In this document: positions 31,385-39,097 of the stretch, piece by piece
Numbering within the stretch: position 1 is the stretch's first letter
How the letters are laid out: each line of letters begins with the position of its first letter
From: a virus
IMG/VR virus record: IMGVR_UViG_3300020020_000014
Span: 1-40,916 of that record
Length of the DNA stretch: 40,916 bases
Reading direction: 5' to 3' (one strand)
Position numbers and translations under genes: made by a program
The notes under the pieces: model-generated
The model's input: the letters and a program-made list of their open reading frames with translations, nothing else
The model's database searches: none
What the model was told of the DNA's origin: nothing

Positions 31385-34013
31385 ACCCGATCTCGTCGTC
31401 CTTGGACTTGTCACGCATTTTCTCATACTCCACACGCATAGCTTGGATGGCTTTTTTGTCCTCCCAACCGCCAGGGATCATCTGGTTTGGGTCGCCCTCG
31501 GAGCTGGTGGTGCTGGCCTTCCGGGCCTGAAACACGAAGGCGTCCGACTTGACGGTGTTGGCCCAGTGCCGCTTGCCTTCGCCGTTAAGCCTGATCCCGG
31601 CATAGAAGCGGCCGTAGTTCAGGCGCAGGCCGCGATCGACAGCGATGCGGGCCTCGCCGAGCGCCTTGAGGGCGACTGCGACGCGCTGGCCGGACGGGAT
31701 CCCGCGGTCCTCGCCCTTGTGCTCCATCCACCACGACGCGAAGCCGGCCCCGAAGTCGGCCGTCGACACCATCCCCGCGGGGTCGAACTCGGTGCAGTCG
31801 CGGACAAACTCGGCGACGAGATTGCTGTCGAGCTTGACGGCCTCGGCCGCGTCGATCGCCTCCTGGGGCAGGACAAAATGACCGCGCGCCAGCGCCCGCT
31901 GCAGGCCGGCCACGGCCCAGGCCAGCACGCCCTCCATCTCCAGCGCCAGCACCAGGCCCTGGGGATCTTCAAACCGGCGGTTCTTCGCCTCCAGGGCCGC
32001 ACCGACGGGATTGTCTAGGTCGAATTTCCGTCGGCACTCGATGACCACGATCCGGTTGGTGATCGCGTCCGTCGCCTCCCGGAATTGCGGCGGCGTGTTA
32101 GAGCCCCAGAAAATCGGCACCGTGACGCGGTGATCGTACAGCTTGCCGCCCTTGACGTTGATCTGGATCTTGTCGCCTGAGATGATCGCCTTGACGATCG
32201 ACGAGATGTGCCAGCGGCCGGCGTCGAACGCCTCATGCAGCACCCACGGGACCCGGCTCGCGAACGGCATCAGGCCGTGCGCCGACATCAGGGTGTCCAT
32301 TGGCGTGGTGTTCTTCTCCTCGCCAAACAGGCCGCTCATGACGTCGATCAGGCTGGACTTGCCGTAATTGGAGCCGCCGACCAGGATGACGGCCCGCGAC
32401 AGCGCCTTGGGCTTCTTGTCGATCAGGCCGCAGCCCAGGATCTCCTGCAGCAGCTGGATGTGCAGGCCCAGGCTTTCCTCCGGGCGGTCCTCGAATACGT
32501 CATCCAGCATCCGCAGCCAGAACGGGCAGGCGGCGCCCGGATTATAATCGTACTCGATCCGCCAGGTGCACCAGTGCTCGGGCGCCGGCGGGGTCAGGGC
32601 GCCCGTCCAGGGGTCGACCAGTCCCGACCGGGTGGGGATCTGCCGGTGCGCGTCGAACGGGATGGCCCCGGCCTGTAGGTCGGGGTCCCGCAGGATGTAG
32701 GCCCGGGCCTCGTTGATCAGGCGGTTGGCGCTTTCCAGTTTAAGGCCGCGGGCGCCCTCCTCGAGCAGGCTATTGAGCCAGCCCGTCAGGTCTTTTTCGC
32801 CCTGCAGCCGCCACAGATTGTCGGCGTAGCGGTAGGCGCCGGTCGTGGTGAACATCAGTTCCTCGCCGCGCTGCTTGATCACCGCCAGCACGGCCTCGGC
32901 CAGCACGATGTGCACGGCCGTGGCCTGCATCTTCGGCTTGCGCTTAACCTTGGCCTTGCCGAGATCGACGACAGTCTCGTCGTCCGGCGGCGGCTCATCG
33001 TCCGGCGGCCCCTGCGGGCCGGGATCCTTCGGCGGGTATTTCTTCATGGCGCTGGCGCACAGGCCCCGGACTTTCTTCTCCTCGGCGCGCCAGTTCCAGT
33101 CGGGACCGCCAACCTTGCGGGCGGCCTCCATCAGGATGCCGACCACCTCCTCGACCGGCTGGCCGGCGTGGATCAGGGACGCCGCCACGTCGCGCAGGGT
33201 GGTGTGGATGTTTCCGTCGTGGATGCCGGCCAGGGCGGCCTCGACGTCGAGCCGGGGCTTGTAGCCAAACTGCCGGGCGTGGGCCATGAACGGGTTGTCG
33301 TCGACCGGTTCGGCCGTGGTCGGTTTTCCGGCCACGCTTGGCGCCGGCTTCCGGGCCAGCACCGGCTGCTGCTCGGCGATCCACTCCTCGAGGTCCTCGA
33401 GCTCGTAGCGGGGCCCGTCGAGGCGCTCGCAGACCACCTCCCGCATGTCGCCGCGCTTGGAATTGTGCGTGCCCGGCAGGCGCATCAGGCGCGACACCTC
33501 GCAGACCGCCAGATCCCCGGCCACAATCTCGGCCAGGCCGCGCAGGGCCTGCTCGATGCGCTCCAGGTTGGCCTGGGTGTCGAGGCTTTCCCTGAACAGC
33601 CAGTACAGATGCAGGCCGCCCCCGGAGAACACGAACACGCTGGGCTGGTAGCGCAGCGTCGCCAGGCGGGCTCGGATGGTCGGCTCATCCTCGACGATGC
33701 CCTTAAAATCAAGGTCGGAGTGCAGGCCCGGCGTCTCGCGGGTGTTAGCCTTGTTCCTGGTCGGCGCCCCCTCCACCAGCGTCGCGACGCAGAAGAACAT
33801 GCCGCGGCGGGCGCGGTCGTTCTTGCCGACAAACCTGATGATCGGCTCGACGTCGCGGGTGAGTAGGACAGGCTTGCGGCGGGCCTCGTCGGCGTCGGCG
33901 GGGTCGTTAGCCAGGCTCTGGAAGAACAGCGGCCGCTCGGTGGAGGTGCCGAACAGCGCCGATATGAACGCGATCGCGGGGTGTGGAGTGTTGCTGTTTG
34001 CGGCTTGCGCCAT
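31341..34013 (-). CDS. Bifunctional AEP primase-SF3/D5 helicase (890 aa)
   Basis: N-terminal archaeo-eukaryotic-type primase: SDLDFKG (Asp100, Asp102), FSGGGLHLYWLF (His135) and MRLPGTHNSKRG (~177-187). After a Pro/Asp-rich linker (~325-360) comes a D5-N-type region and an SF3 helicase: Walker A GGSNYGKSS (546-554), Walker B WVLHEAFD, sensor WGSNTPP (636-642) and arginine finger near Arg654. It should melt the origin, unwind DNA and prime synthesis, with host polymerase doing elongation. The C-terminus (EIGSGHRSTTGHGEDDQ) is encoded by origin iterons. GGGG lies 7 nt before ATG. Confidence 0.93.
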   Translation of the reverse strand: MAQAANSNTPHPAIAFISALFGTSTERPLFFQSLANDPADADEARRKPVLLTRDVEPIIRFVGKNDRARRGMFFCVATLVEGAPTRNKANTRETPGLHSDLDFKGIVEDEPTIRARLATLRYQPSVFVFSGGGLHLYWLFRESLDTQANLERIEQALRGLAEIVAGDLAVCEVSRLMRLPGTHNSKRGDMREVVCERLDGPRYELEDLEEWIAEQQPVLARKPAPSVAGKPTTAEPVDDNPFMAHARQFGYKPRLDVEAALAGIHDGNIHTTLRDVAASLIHAGQPVEEVVGILMEAARKVGGPDWNWRAEEKKVRGLCASAMKKYPPKDPGPQGPPDDEPPPDDETVVDLGKAKVKRKPKMQATAVHIVLAEAVLAVIKQRGEELMFTTTGAYRYADNLWRLQGEKDLTGWLNSLLEEGARGLKLESANRLINEARAYILRDPDLQAGAIPFDAHRQIPTRSGLVDPWTGALTPPAPEHWCTWRIEYDYNPGAACPFWLRMLDDVFEDRPEESLGLHIQLLQEILGCGLIDKKPKALSRAVILVGGSNYGKSSLIDVMSGLFGEEKNTTPMDTLMSAHGLMPFASRVPWVLHEAFDAGRWHISSIVKAIISGDKIQINVKGGKLYDHRVTVPIFWGSNTPPQFREATDAITNRIVVIECRRKFDLDNPVGAALEAKNRRFEDPQGLVLALEMEGVLAWAVAGLQRALARGHFVLPQEAIDAAEAVKLDSNLVAEFVRDCTEFDPAGMVSTADFGAGFASWWMEHKGEDRGIPSGQRVAVALKALGEARIAVDRGLRLNYGRFYAGIRLNGEGKRHWANTVKSDAFVFQARKASTTSSEGDPNQMIPGGWEDKKAIQAMRVEYEKMRDKSKDDEIGSGHRSTTGHGEDDQ

Positions 34014-34121
34014 TTTGAACCCCGGAGTTTCTTGGAAAAATCCCGATGCCCGGGGTAAGACCGGGCATCGGGCACTTGGGTCAGTCCAGGGGCGGCGGCC
34101 CTTAACCGGGTCGCCGTTTAA

Positions 34122-34814
34122 TTAGATGCGTGCCTTGGCCTTCGGCTTCGGCGCCGGCTGCGGCGGGAAATCATCGTCCGGCACGATGTCGACGTTGGCG
34201 TCGTCCGCGAACACGGCCTTGGACACCCAGCCCGTGATCTTGAACGTCGGCACCTTGATGCGGCCGAAACTGCGGTTCGGGTGGTCGTAGCTGTCGACGC
34301 CGACGGCGATGACGGGGTACTCGTTAGGGCGCTGCGCCATGGCCTTGCCGTAGGCCTTGCAGAGATCGCCGAGCGCGTTGAGGCCACCCTTCGACGACGT
34401 CGTGAACGTGTACAGCTCGCCGTCGCCGTCGCCCTTCAGCAGCAGGTAGTTGGAGAACTGCCAGGGATCCCGCGGTTTGCCGTTGTTGTCGACCTCCCAG
34501 TCGGTATCGTCGCGGTCGCCGAGCTCGCTGCGCCGCGGCGCCTGGTAGCCGTCCGACACCTTGCCCATGATCTGGTCGGTCGGCCTGTTGCTCTCCCACC
34601 GGATCCAGCCGGCCAGCAGTTCGTCCATATTGGCGATGAAGGTTGTGCCGACCGGCACCTCCTCCTCCTCCTGGCCGGCGAGAAAATCTCCCTTGGAGAA
34701 TTTCAGCAGACTGCCGACGATCGACTTTTGGCTGGCCTGCTCACCGTAGGCGGTGAACGGGTTGGCGGCGGGAGTGGCGACGGCAGTGGCTCCGCGATTT
34801 ACAATCTCATTCAT
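34122..34814 (-). CDS. Conserved replication-region protein, possible ssDNA-binding (230 aa)
   Basis: Features a block FSKGDFLAGQEEEEVPVGTTFIANMDELLAGWIRW, DGYQAPRRSELGD, WEVDNNGKPRDPWQFSNYLLLK and LYTFTTSSKGGLNALGDLCKAYG in separate stretches, which I associate with a widespread phage family near replication nucleases. A beta-rich core with a flexible, Pro/Lys/Ala-rich acidic end (PDDDFPPQPAPKPKAKARI) is reminiscent of ssDNA-binding proteins. It lies between a RecB/Cas4-like nuclease and the primase-helicase. ATG has GAGGA upstream. The binding role is inferred. Confidence 0.65.
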   Translation of the reverse strand: MNEIVNRGATAVATPAANPFTAYGEQASQKSIVGSLLKFSKGDFLAGQEEEEVPVGTTFIANMDELLAGWIRWESNRPTDQIMGKVSDGYQAPRRSELGDRDDTDWEVDNNGKPRDPWQFSNYLLLKGDGDGELYTFTTSSKGGLNALGDLCKAYGKAMAQRPNEYPVIAVGVDSYDHPNRSFGRIKVPTFKITGWVSKAVFADDANVDIVPDDDFPPQPAPKPKAKARI

Positions 34815-34837
34815 GGTTTTTGGTCCTCAGTTGAAAT

Positions 34838-35926
34838 TCAGGCGACGACGGATGCCGTGCCTGGCATCGGGGCGTCGGTTGACGACCCAATCTGGATGAC
34901 GAGCCGATCAGTGGCCTCGCCCTGTGTCTTGAATTGTTCGATATCGACGCCGGCGGCGATTGCGGCGTCCTTGATGGCCTTGTTGTCGTAGCCGCTGCGG
35001 CCCTTGACGCTCGACCACGTCACGACGCCGGGGATCTTCTTGACGCTCTTCTCGCGGAGGCGGTCTTTGATTTCGGTCTGGAAGCCGCGGGCATACTTGT
35101 CGAACAGGTCGCGCGACGCCTCTGCGTGTCTCAACTCATGCGCCAGGCCAATCATCTCGGCCTTGAACTGCTCATCAACCGGCTGGTCAGCGAACGGCAG
35201 ATTGCGCCGCGCGATGCCGCAGGCTTTCGTGAACGGGCAGTAGTTGCATTCGCTGCCGCCGGCGATCCAGCCCTCGGGCTTGAGGTCGGCCGCGTTGGTC
35301 GCGGTCATGATGATCATCGCGCGCTCTTTGGCGGCGTCGTAAATGTGCTGATCGAACGCGATCACGAACTCTTTGACGTCGGACCAGAACGATGCGTCGA
35401 TGTAGGACAGTACGCTGTGGGTTGGGCGTAATGCCGACAGTTCGCGAACCAGACCCATCTGCACCTGCGTCTGGAATACGTTAGTATGCTTGGCCTCAGT
35501 GAGGTTGGTTCGCGGGTCAGCACTCTTGCATTCCAATGTCACACAGCAAGTGTCGACGCCGATCTCGCGCTTTTCCGCGTCGGTCAGGTCATTGAGAATG
35601 CCGTCCGGCGTGGCCGACAAAAAATTACTGACGAAGGTTTTTTGTTCCGGCCCGGAGTAGTGCAACCGATCTCCAAACCGAGCCTTCATCGCGGGGTGCC
35701 AAAACGCATCCTCAATCACGGTGCCGCGCATGCGTGCGCCCCAGGTGTCCACATATTCAGGGTCGCGCTCGGCGCCGTGCGCGGTGTCGTGCTCGTTCTT
35801 GAGCCAGAACACCTTGCGGGCGCACTGGCCGACCTCGGACGCGCCGACGGTGTTGGAACGATCGTGCGACCAGGCCTTGCTGGTCGAATGTACATAGGTG
35901 TCGAGCGTGCTTGCGATTAAAGGCAT
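34838..35926 (-). CDS. Cas4/RecB-like PD-(D/E)XK exonuclease with Fe-S cluster (362 aa)
   Basis: Nuclease motifs: Asp108 in ATPDGIL, Glu132 and Lys134 in LECKS, and a Gln-rich helix QTQVQMGL after them. Four cysteines, Cys35 (GQCARKVFW) and Cys227, Cys230, Cys236 (ECNYCPFTKAC), have the one-plus-three arrangement that binds a 4Fe-4S cluster in Cas4/AddB-type nucleases. It probably processes DNA ends for recombination-dependent replication. No CRISPR array or other cas gene is present, so this is not a CRISPR system. GAGGAACAG precedes the ATG. Confidence 0.85.
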   Translation of the reverse strand: MPLIASTLDTYVHSTSKAWSHDRSNTVGASEVGQCARKVFWLKNEHDTAHGAERDPEYVDTWGARMRGTVIEDAFWHPAMKARFGDRLHYSGPEQKTFVSNFLSATPDGILNDLTDAEKREIGVDTCCVTLECKSADPRTNLTEAKHTNVFQTQVQMGLVRELSALRPTHSVLSYIDASFWSDVKEFVIAFDQHIYDAAKERAMIIMTATNAADLKPEGWIAGGSECNYCPFTKACGIARRNLPFADQPVDEQFKAEMIGLAHELRHAEASRDLFDKYARGFQTEIKDRLREKSVKKIPGVVTWSSVKGRSGYDNKAIKDAAIAAGVDIEQFKTQGEATDRLVIQIGSSTDAPMPGTASVVA

Positions 35927-35939
35927 CTGTTCCTCGTTC

Positions 35940-36431
35940 TCAGGTTTCTGTTTTCAGTTTCTGGCGAATGATTTCGAACACGGTCGGCGGCTCGCCGGGG
36001 AGGCTGTCGTCCATCGGCGAATAGCCGTTCTCGCGGCGGACGCGGATCAGTTCATTGGAGATCACGCCGAGCACGACCTGCCTTGTGTGGTGGTCGGCCT
36101 CATGCAGCCAGGCCGAGTTGTCGACGAAGTCGAGCAGCGTCTCGGCATTGTCGATCGTTAGCGCCCGCAGCACTTTCGATAGCGCGGACCACTCCGCGGC
36201 GCGGCGCTCGAATACGACCATCCGCTCGGCGCGCTTGTGCTGCCTGTAGAGGCGAAACTGCTTCGACTGGTCGGCCTGCTGCTGCTCCAGTTCCGACAGC
36301 TTCATCGGCGCATCGGCGTCGCTCATCACGACCTTGGCCTCGCGCTTGGCCGCACGCTTTTCGTTGGCGCGGTGCTTGGCCTTGGTGGCGGCGACCATCT
36401 GCTGCTCGGCGAGCTGTTCGAACGGGTTCAC
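35940..36431 (-). CDS. Early-region helical protein (163 aa)
   Basis: The N-terminal ~60 residues are basic coiled coil (KAKHRANEKRAAKREAKVV, LSELEQQQADQSKQFRLYRQHKRAER). The C-terminal half has a compact helical domain including DNAETLLDFVDNSAWLHEADHHTRQVVLGVI. No enzyme family is recognised. GTG 36431 overlaps the nuclease stop as GTGA. Found between two nuclease genes, so a DNA-processing accessory is a reasonable guess. Confidence 0.65.
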   Translation of the reverse strand: MNPFEQLAEQQMVAATKAKHRANEKRAAKREAKVVMSDADAPMKLSELEQQQADQSKQFRLYRQHKRAERMVVFERRAAEWSALSKVLRALTIDNAETLLDFVDNSAWLHEADHHTRQVVLGVISNELIRVRRENGYSPMDDSLPGEPPTVFEIIRQKLKTET

Positions 36432-36799
36432 TTGAGCGCCCCCACCTTGTTCAGGAAGGCGACCGCCTCCTCCATTGTCCTGGCGACGCAATAGGGGTGA
36501 TCGATCCGCGCGCAGATCGCGCCAAAACCCTTCTGCTCGATCGATTGCCGGCCCTTGGCGCTTTTCATCTCGAGCCAGGCAACCTTGCCGGCCGGCAGCA
36601 TGATGCAGAGATCCGCCACGCCGGCGCGCAGGCCCTCGTTGCTCATGCGCGCGCCCATCCGGCGAGATCGCAGGCCGGCGTTGGGGATGGCGTGATAACT
36701 GATGTTCGGCTTCTTGTTTCTCTCGAGAAATTCGATGAGCGACACCTGGAGGCTGTGCTCGCTGACCTTGAACTTGTATTCGACCGCGGTCATTCTCAT
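36428..36799 (-). CDS. VRR-NUC-type nuclease (123 aa)
   Basis: Small stand-alone PD-(D/E)XK nuclease: HAIPNAGLRS, then GLRAGVADLCIML with Asp63, WLEMKS with Glu77 and Lys79, and a following SIEQKGF helix (Gln89). This is the VRR-NUC pattern, known for structure-selective cutting of branched DNA, such as Holliday junctions. It may resolve replication or recombination intermediates before packaging. ATG overlaps the 60-aa gene stop as ATGA. Confidence 0.85.
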   Translation of the reverse strand: MRMTAVEYKFKVSEHSLQVSLIEFLERNKKPNISYHAIPNAGLRSRRMGARMSNEGLRAGVADLCIMLPAGKVAWLEMKSAKGRQSIEQKGFGAICARIDHPYCVARTMEEAVAFLNKVGALK

Positions 36800-36978
36800 C
36801 GGAACTCCTCCCGCCGCTGCAACGCAGTCGCCATTTGCAGCAACAGCCGGAACAGATCCCTGTCCGTCAGATCGAAACGATAAAATGCCTCAGTGTCCCT
36901 CGTTTGCACGTTGAGGATCGACCGCTCGTCCGGCGTCGACAGGTAGATCAGTTTCAGGGGCTGGCCGGTGTCGGTCAT
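36796..36978 (-). CDS. Small early protein (60 aa)
   Basis: Short product MTDTGQPLKLIYLSTPDERS, then RFDLTDRDLFRLLLQMATALQ; appears to be a beta strand followed by one helix. ATG overlaps the GcrA-like gene stop (ATGA). No family recognised. The reading that extends upstream in this frame is rejected because it lies over the gcrA-like gene. Confidence 0.65.
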   Translation of the reverse strand: MTDTGQPLKLIYLSTPDERSILNVQTRDTEAFYRFDLTDRDLFRLLLQMATALQRREEFR

Positions 36979-37439
36979 ATCCACACCTTCCGCGGCGTGA
37001 GGTGACCTTCGGCGTGATGCTCCGGGCAGTAGGAAGCATCCCCGGCATCCCTGCCGCAGAACAAAAACGGCGGCCGGTCCTGGATGTCGCCCAGCGGCCA
37101 CTTGCAGTCGCCGCTCCGCAGTTGGTAGATCGTCAGCGCCGTGCCCTCGCCGCGCGGCGCCTGGGGCATGTCGGGCGCGATCGGGGCGTCGACGCGGGTT
37201 AGGCGCCGCAGGCGGGGCTTGTAGACGTAGACCCTCTTGACCTTCTCTCGCACGGGCGCCTCCCTGGCCGGCAGTTTCAGGCGATGCGTCCGGCCGATGA
37301 TGCTGTTGCGGGTTAGCCGCAGGCCGAACTCGGCGTTCAGCTTCTCGGCGACCTCGCGCATGGTGTGGCCCTCCGCGTACAGCGCGAGCAGCCGATCGTT
37401 GATGCCGGGAATAAGCCAGGGGCCGGGCTGGGCACTCAC
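36975..37439 (-). CDS. gcrA-like: GcrA-family cell-cycle transcription regulator (154 aa)
   Basis: Residues ~10-56 are the GcrA DNA-binding HTH with its signature TRNSIIGRTHRLKLP (43-57). The C-terminal half has the family's second signature CKWPLGDI (112-119), FLFCG (126-129), SYCPEHH (136-142), which contacts sigma-70 domain 2 in host GcrA. A basic linker (~60-85) separates the two. Host GcrA activates promoters with methylated GANTC sites, so this protein may redirect host RNA polymerase. The GTG start overlaps the upstream stop as GTGA; the longer in-frame reading would overlap that gene. Confidence 0.9.
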   Translation of the reverse strand: MSAQPGPWLIPGINDRLLALYAEGHTMREVAEKLNAEFGLRLTRNSIIGRTHRLKLPAREAPVREKVKRVYVYKPRLRRLTRVDAPIAPDMPQAPRGEGTALTIYQLRSGDCKWPLGDIQDRPPFLFCGRDAGDASYCPEHHAEGHLTPRKVWI

Positions 37440-37726
37440 TCCGCGGCCCTTTCGAGCATGCGCGGCGCGTCCTGCGCGATCGGCGCGTCGTCGGCAAAGC
37501 CGGAAAGCGACGCCACCAGGTCGGCGCCAGTGCGCTCCAGTTGGGTTTTCAGCTTGACGTGCCGCGTCAGGTGGTACTCGACCCGCTCCTCCAGCTGCAC
37601 GTTGCGCCGGCGTAACTGGTCGATCTCGAAATCGGAAACGATCTTGCTTTCCCGCAGGATCTTGACTTCGCTGCGCAGGCTCTCGAGTTCGCTTTCCCAA
37701 CTCGCAATTTCGTTGATCAGGTTCAT
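37436..37726 (-). CDS. Coiled-coil early protein (96 aa)
   Basis: Residues ~5-68 are one continuous heptad-type coiled coil (SWESELESLRSEVKILRES, DFEIDQLRRRNVQLEERVEY in separate stretches). The C-terminal tail is Ala/Asp-rich and acidic-basic mixed. It is coupled to the GcrA-like gene by GTGA overlap, so they may form a complex or share dosage. No family is recognised. Confidence 0.7.
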   Translation of the reverse strand: MNLINEIASWESELESLRSEVKILRESKIVSDFEIDQLRRRNVQLEERVEYHLTRHVKLKTQLERTGADLVASLSGFADDAPIAQDAPRMLERAAE

Positions 37727-37753
37727 AGGCGCGCTTCCTTCGTTGAATTGTTG

Positions 37754-37871
37754 CCCCCAGGTTGACGACGCATCACCAATCGCCAGCCTGGGGGACTTCT
37801 CCGCGGTAATGGGGACATCCCCGCGGGATCTCGATTATTCGCAGCGGTATCAGTGGGGACACTTCCCCGCG
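37754..37871. repeat. Cluster of three GGGGAC-N3/4-C(C)CGCGG repeats and a stem-loop
   Basis: The motif appears at 37791-37806, 37811-37826 and 37855-37871, with GGGGAC followed by a CCGCGG-type element at similar distance. CCCCCAGG (37754-37761) also pairs with CCTGGGGG (37787-37794). It covers the gap between two early genes and enters the 3' end of the upstream one. Could be a second regulator's binding array or a terminator/origin element. Confidence 0.45.
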
Positions 37872-38260
37872 TTGATTATCTGCCGGCAGAGCCAGTCCGC
37901 TTCAGGAACAGTTTTAGAGTGAGGGTAGCTTTGCGAAACAGTGCCTTCAGCAAGCGCATCAAGTCGGCCTTTCAAATTACGCAGCCGGATTTCGTCGAGT
38001 TCGTTTTGGTGTTCGATGCGTTCGCAAAATTCGTTGTAGGCAGCGCGTATCCTCAGAAATAAAGGCACGCGCGGCCCACGCACTTCGCCGGTGTCGCGCA
38101 GGAATTTCTGCACCCATGACGATGACGTGCCGACGAGGTCGGCGACGGTTGTATAGGCGGCAACACGGGAGCCCGTGCGATGAGCCTCGCGGTCGACCAG
38201 CAGCGCCAGCGCCAGCCGGGTTGCGGGGGTGAGGTCGATTTTGTCTGCGATAAACAGCAC
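37850..38260 (-). CDS. Early protein with HTH-like N-terminal half (136 aa)
   Basis: Residues ~8-58 (LTPATRLALALLVDREAHRTG, then YTTVADLVGTSSSWVQKFLRD) fit a winged-helix or HTH fold, with the SSSWVQKFL helix as recognition helix. The second half is helical and basic, with two Cys near the end (LCRQIINAGKCPH). GTG 38260 has GGAG 8 nt upstream. It is the second gene in the leftward early operon, so a regulator or replication-initiation accessory is likely. Confidence 0.65.
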   Translation of the reverse strand: MLFIADKIDLTPATRLALALLVDREAHRTGSRVAAYTTVADLVGTSSSWVQKFLRDTGEVRGPRVPLFLRIRAAYNEFCERIEHQNELDEIRLRNLKGRLDALAEGTVSQSYPHSKTVPEADWLCRQIINAGKCPH

Positions 38261-38341
38261 TATCTACTCCACTTGTGGGAACGATGGATCATGGCGGGAA
38301 TTCGATAGATGCAGGGGGAGGTGGACGGTAGTGTCGCGTTT

Positions 38342-38584
38342 TCATGACGCGCATCCCGCTTCAGTAGGAGTGCGCGCTGCCAGATCGATCAGAGCTTCAG
38401 CGTTCACTTCCTCCTTGATCGCAACGTCAGTTGCTAAGATCGGCGACCACCATTCGGCGGGAACGCTGTCGCGTTGCCACCATTTGGATACAGCGGACGG
38501 TTTTGCGCCGATCTCGGCCGCCATCGCCTCCCTGGTTCCCCAGAGTTCGATGAGCTGACGGAAGGAATTGATTTGGGCTGCCAT
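38342..38584 (-). CDS. Cro/carph-isopro-type HTH protein (80 aa)
   Basis: Residues ~8-48 form a helix-turn-helix: WGTREAMAAEIGAKPSAVSKWW followed by QRDSVPAEWW. A helix-turn-helix followed by a W-x-R-x-x-(I/V)-P-x-x-W segment is typical of the carph-isopro/YdaS-like proteins that act as Cro in many proteobacterial phages. It is the first leftward gene, divergent from the repressor, with predicted operators O3 and O4 in its promoter. The predicted start point lies at or within a base or two of the ATG, so the transcript may be leaderless. Confidence 0.82.
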   Translation of the reverse strand: MAAQINSFRQLIELWGTREAMAAEIGAKPSAVSKWWQRDSVPAEWWSPILATDVAIKEEVNAEALIDLAARTPTEAGCAS

Positions 38585-38590
38585 GACACG

Positions 38591-38619
38591 TCTGTAGGAC
38601 GATCCGTCCTTAAACGCAA
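38591..38619 (-). promoter_or_regulatory. Predicted leftward early promoter
   Basis: On the minus strand TTGCGT (38619-38614), a 17-nt spacer and TACAGA (38596-38591). The boxes are weak matches, but operator O3 lies in the spacer as at the other predicted promoters, and the ATG of the Cro-type gene follows at 38584. Confidence 0.45.
38596..38610. promoter_or_regulatory. Predicted repressor operator O3
   Basis: Perfect-half-site palindrome AGGAC-GATCC-GTCCT in the divergent immunity region, inside the leftward promoter spacer. Confidence 0.7.
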
Positions 38620-38633
38620 GGCCAATCTGTCCT
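38619..38633. promoter_or_regulatory. Predicted repressor operator O4
   Basis: AGGCC-AATCT-GTCCT, one mismatch from the consensus. Centre-to-centre distance to O3 is 23 bp, the same as between O6 and O7, which suggests cooperative binding on one helix face (about two turns). Confidence 0.6.
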
Positions 38634-38667
38634 TAGACGGGCGAACATCGTTAGGACATAATGTCCC
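38634..38667 (+). promoter_or_regulatory. Predicted repressor promoter overlapping operator O5
   Basis: TAGACG (38634-38639), 17-nt spacer, CATAAT (38657-38662). The -10 box is inside operator O5 (AGGAC-ATAAT-GTCCC, 38653-38667). The repressor ATG is at 38669, about where transcription would begin, so the mRNA is probably leaderless and autoregulated. Confidence 0.55.
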
Positions 38668-38668
38668 C

Positions 38669-39001
38669 ATGCCCGAGTCGGACCAAAAAGCTCTTTACGA
38701 GCAAGCCTTTATCAAGCGGGTAAAGGCGGCCAGAGTTGCCACTGGAAAAAAGCAGTGGCAAGTCGCCGAGCTAATGGGCATCAAACAGGACCAATATAAG
38801 CATTATGAGACAGGCCGGGTGATCCCGCATCACCTGATCGGTCGTTTTTGCCTCATTTGCAACATAGAGCCGGGCTGGCTCATCACCGGCAAAGGGCCAA
38901 AACCGCTCTTGCCGCTGACCACTGTGCCGCCCGAGCCGATCGTGGCGCCCAGCTTGCCCGACTTCAAGCGCGACAAGCGCCGGTTTCAGCGCGAAAACTA
39001 G
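38669..39001 (+). CDS. Phage repressor, HTH XRE/CI-type (110 aa)
   Basis: Residues ~14-70 are an XRE-family helix-turn-helix (FIKRVKAARVATGKKQWQVAEL, then GIKQDQYKHYETGR and IEPGWLITGKG). The C-terminal ~40 residues are Pro-rich then strongly basic (DFKRDKRRFQREN). There is no LexA/S24 peptidase domain, so RecA-driven self-cleavage is not expected. It is divergent from the Cro-type gene and surrounded by the GGAC-N5-GTCC operators, which makes it the probable immunity repressor. Start ATG 38669 follows O5 by 1 bp and has no Shine-Dalgarno at normal spacing. A GANTC (GAGTC) lies just inside the gene. Confidence 0.85.
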   Translation: MPESDQKALYEQAFIKRVKAARVATGKKQWQVAELMGIKQDQYKHYETGRVIPHHLIGRFCLICNIEPGWLITGKGPKPLLPLTTVPPEPIVAPSLPDFKRDKRRFQREN

Positions 39002-39082
39002 CCCCGATTTTATTATTGATCTTCAGATATGCCCCCCCCAAGGGGATAGACGTTTTGCGTCCTTAAGTTATTTTTCTGACAT

Positions 39083-39097
39083 AGGACAAATAGTCCT
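39083..39097. promoter_or_regulatory. Predicted repressor operator O6
   Basis: Perfect palindrome AGGAC-AAATA-GTCCT, overlapping the -35 end of the lysogeny-operon promoter, downstream of the repressor gene. Confidence 0.7.
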
